Shown here: positions 33,543-35,305 of the stretch, piece after piece
Layout: each line of letters starts with the position of its first letter
Numbering within the stretch: the first letter of the stretch is position 1
NCBI GenBank assembly: GCA_022360315.1
Contig: JAKSDA010000071.1
Span: forward strand, 1 to 35,305
Length of the DNA stretch: 35,305 nucleotides
Direction: 5' to 3'
From: Pseudomonadota bacterium
GTDB lineage: Bacteria > Myxococcota_A > Polyangia > Haliangiales > Haliangiaceae
Notes under the pieces: generated by a model
The model's database searches: none
What the model saw: only the letters and a program-made list of their open reading frames with translations
Told to the model about the DNA's origin: nothing
Made by a program: the position numbers and the translations under genes

Positions 33543-35153
33543 TTGCCGGCGATGGACTTCGAGTTAGTCGCCATTGCGCTCGGCGATGTCGTCTGGATCT
33601 CGGTTGCTTTTGCGCTGGGATTTCTCGCGCGAACGCTGGGGCTACCGCCGCTAGTGGGTTTTTTGGCCACCGGATTCTTGCTAAACGCGCAGGGCGTCAC
33701 CACGGGTGCAATGCTAGAGAAGCTAGCCGATCTTGGCATCACCCTGCTGTTGTTTACCGTCGGGTTAAAGCTAAACCCCCGGACCCTGGCCCGGCCCCAA
33801 GTATGGGGTGTCAGCATCCTTCACATGGGACTAACGACGCTACTGTCGGCCCTGATGCTGACAGCTCTGGCCACGATGGGGCTGCTTTTTTTCGCCCAAC
33901 TCGATGCCAAAAGCGCCTTACTCGTGGCATTTGCCCTGAGCTTCTCCAGCACCGTATTCGCGGTCAAGGCGCTGGAAGATAGGGGAGAAATGAACTCCCT
34001 CCACGGCCGCATTGCCATTGGCATCCTGATCATGCAGGACCTGGCTGCGGTATGCTTCCTAGTGGCTTCCAGCGGTAAATGGCCCTCTTTGTGGGCACCG
34101 GCTTTACTACTCTTGCTGCCACTGCGGCCGGTGCTACTGTACATACTCCAGCGCGTAGGTCACGGCGAACTGCTCGTACTCTACGGTTTGCTGCTCGCTC
34201 TGGGTGGCGCCGAGGTTTTCGGAGTGGTTGGCCTCAAGGGTGACCTGGGCGCGCTATTGGCCGGCTTATTAGTCGCCTCACACCCCAAAACCGACGAGCT
34301 GGCCAAGACCATGCTCAGCTTCAAGGATCTGTTTCTGCTGGGCTTTTTCCTGTCTATTGGCAGCTCCGGCCAGTTGACCGGCGCGGTCATCCTCGCAGGT
34401 GTGGCGCTGGTGCCGCTGGTGATACTAAAAACCGCGCTTTTTCTCGGCCTGCTGACGCGTTTTAAGCTGCGCGCCCGCACGGCGCTATTATCGTCGCTAA
34501 ACCTCACCAACTATAGCGAGTTCGGTTTGATCGTCGCCGCCACCGGCGTGACCAGCGGCTGGCTCGAGACCGATTGGCTGATCGCCATCGCGGTGGCCCT
34601 GGCGTTCTCCTTTGTCATTGCTGCTGGCGGCAGCCTGGTGGCCGATACCCTGTACAGTCGCTACCAGACGTTTTGGCTGCGCCTGCAAACCGCCGAGCGG
34701 CTGCCCGACGATCGTCCGCTAGACATTGCCCGGGCCAAGATTGCGATTTTTGGTATGGGCGGCATCGGCACCGGAGCATACGATCGTTTGCGCGACGCCC
34801 ACGGCGATACAGTGGTTGGCGTAGACATCGATCCGATCACGGTACGCAATCAACAGGCAACCGGGCGTAACGTCCTGCTCGGTGATCCGAGCGATGCCGA
34901 CTTTTGGGACCGTATCCAGGCCGCCCATACGCTCGATCTGGTGATGCTGGCGCTGCCCACCCTCGCCACCAATCTGGAGATCATCGAGCATCTCAAAACA
35001 GCTGGCTTCAGCGGCCGAGTGGCCGCTACGGCCAAGTTCGAGGACGAAGAACAAGCGCTTCGCGAGGCTGGCGCGACCACCGTCTTCAATACTTATACCG
35101 AGGCCGGCGCCGGCTTCGCCGCTCACGTGACCATCCGCGGGCTCACCAACTAA
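33543..35153 (+). CDS. CPA2-family cation:proton antiporter with TrkA-N domain (KefB/YbaL-like)
   Basis: 536 residues. About twelve membrane helices cover residues 5-375, with the CPA2 features FLARTLGLPPLVGFLATG, GLKLNPRTLA and IMQDLAAV. A cytosolic Rossmann domain begins at AIFGMGGIGTGAYDRL (about 399-414), as in TrkA-N/RCK regulatory domains of KefB/KefC, which bind NAD or glutathione. The protein ends after this domain; there is no TrkA-C. It likely exchanges K+ or Na+ for H+ across the inner membrane. TTG at 33543 is preferred because AAGG lies five bases upstream; ATG 33552 is an alternative. Its TAA stop forms the edge of repeat family B. Confidence 0.87.
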   Translation: MPAMDFELVAIALGDVVWISVAFALGFLARTLGLPPLVGFLATGFLLNAQGVTTGAMLEKLADLGITLLLFTVGLKLNPRTLARPQVWGVSILHMGLTTLLSALMLTALATMGLLFFAQLDAKSALLVAFALSFSSTVFAVKALEDRGEMNSLHGRIAIGILIMQDLAAVCFLVASSGKWPSLWAPALLLLLPLRPVLLYILQRVGHGELLVLYGLLLALGGAEVFGVVGLKGDLGALLAGLLVASHPKTDELAKTMLSFKDLFLLGFFLSIGSSGQLTGAVILAGVALVPLVILKTALFLGLLTRFKLRARTALLSSLNLTNYSEFGLIVAATGVTSGWLETDWLIAIAVALAFSFVIAAGGSLVADTLYSRYQTFWLRLQTAERLPDDRPLDIARAKIAIFGMGGIGTGAYDRLRDAHGDTVVGVDIDPITVRNQQATGRNVLLGDPSDADFWDRIQAAHTLDLVMLALPTLATNLEIIEHLKTAGFSGRVAATAKFEDEEQALREAGATTVFNTYTEAGAGFAAHVTIRGLTN

Positions 35154-35305
35154 GAGCCGGTCCAAAAACTCTCCGCGTCGCCAGAGCGCCGATCCATCAC
35201 CGCCAGCGGGCTTGCTCGTCGGTCAAATACACCCGGTATTCTCCACTCCTCGCCCACCCACTGGCGGCGCGCCTCGTCGCTCTGGCTCGGTCCGAGGTTT
35301 TTGGA
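35151..35305. repeat. Interspersed repeat family B, copy 3 (two-armed, cut by window edge)
   Basis: Left end taagagccggtccaaaaact matches 285-304; the right arm (35236-35305) is the reverse complement of 295-364. The two arms also resemble each other (gccagagcg and ccgccag.ggg in both), so the element is a long imperfect palindrome of about 160 bp. The final bases gtttttgga are the start of the right inverted repeat, which is cut off. Confidence 0.8.

Overview
The window is GC-rich, densely coded chromosomal DNA. Its contents suggest a Gram-negative, predatory or social deltaproteobacterium of the Myxococcota type. The pointers are two Hanks-type Ser/Thr kinases (one with PEGA domains), a SpoIIE-type phosphatase, several lipoprotein hydrolases, a TonB-dependent receptor, frataxin (CyaY) and an Eis-type acetyltransferase. 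That placement is inference; there is no rRNA or other taxonomic marker. I see no tRNA, rRNA, CRISPR array, prophage or transposase gene.

Layout. Positions 1-377 hold two small non-coding repeat elements. Positions 378-3056 hold a di-heme peroxidase, a TerB-like protein, a gamma carbonic anhydrase and CyaY. Positions 3143-4894 encode a Ser/Thr kinase with a PAS-like tail. Positions 5003-8127 hold a redox module: a thioredoxin-like two-domain protein, a UGSC-family selenoprotein whose in-frame TGA (6775-6777) is followed by a bacterial SECIS-like hairpin, and a di-iron ferritin-like protein. Positions 8142-15033 hold a HEAT-repeat protein, an unknown membrane protein, an HU-type protein with a long acidic Pro-rich tail, a PEP-synthase/rifampin-phosphotransferase-like enzyme, a 3D-domain protein and a degenerate methyltransferase-like protein. 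Positions 15290-20834 hold two lipoprotein hydrolases (metallopeptidase and phosphodiesterase) and a coupled methyltransferase/thioesterase pair. Positions 20878-27762 hold a SpoIIE phosphatase, a Ser/Thr kinase whose periplasmic half carries PEGA and TonB-C-like domains but is split by a frameshift in an A6 run, and a TonB-dependent receptor. Positions 27818-35153 hold an Eis-like acetyltransferase, a subtilase lipoprotein, a divergent EF-Tu with its own promoter and a hairpin leader, and a CPA2/KefB-type antiporter.

The two most interesting systems are the selenoprotein cassette and the kinase-PEGA-TonB chimera next to a TonB-dependent receptor, which could join phospho-signalling to outer-membrane transport. 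Three families of small palindromic repeats are also present. At three sites (17534, 20832, 35151) the element edge coincides with, and supplies part of, the stop codon of the upstream gene.
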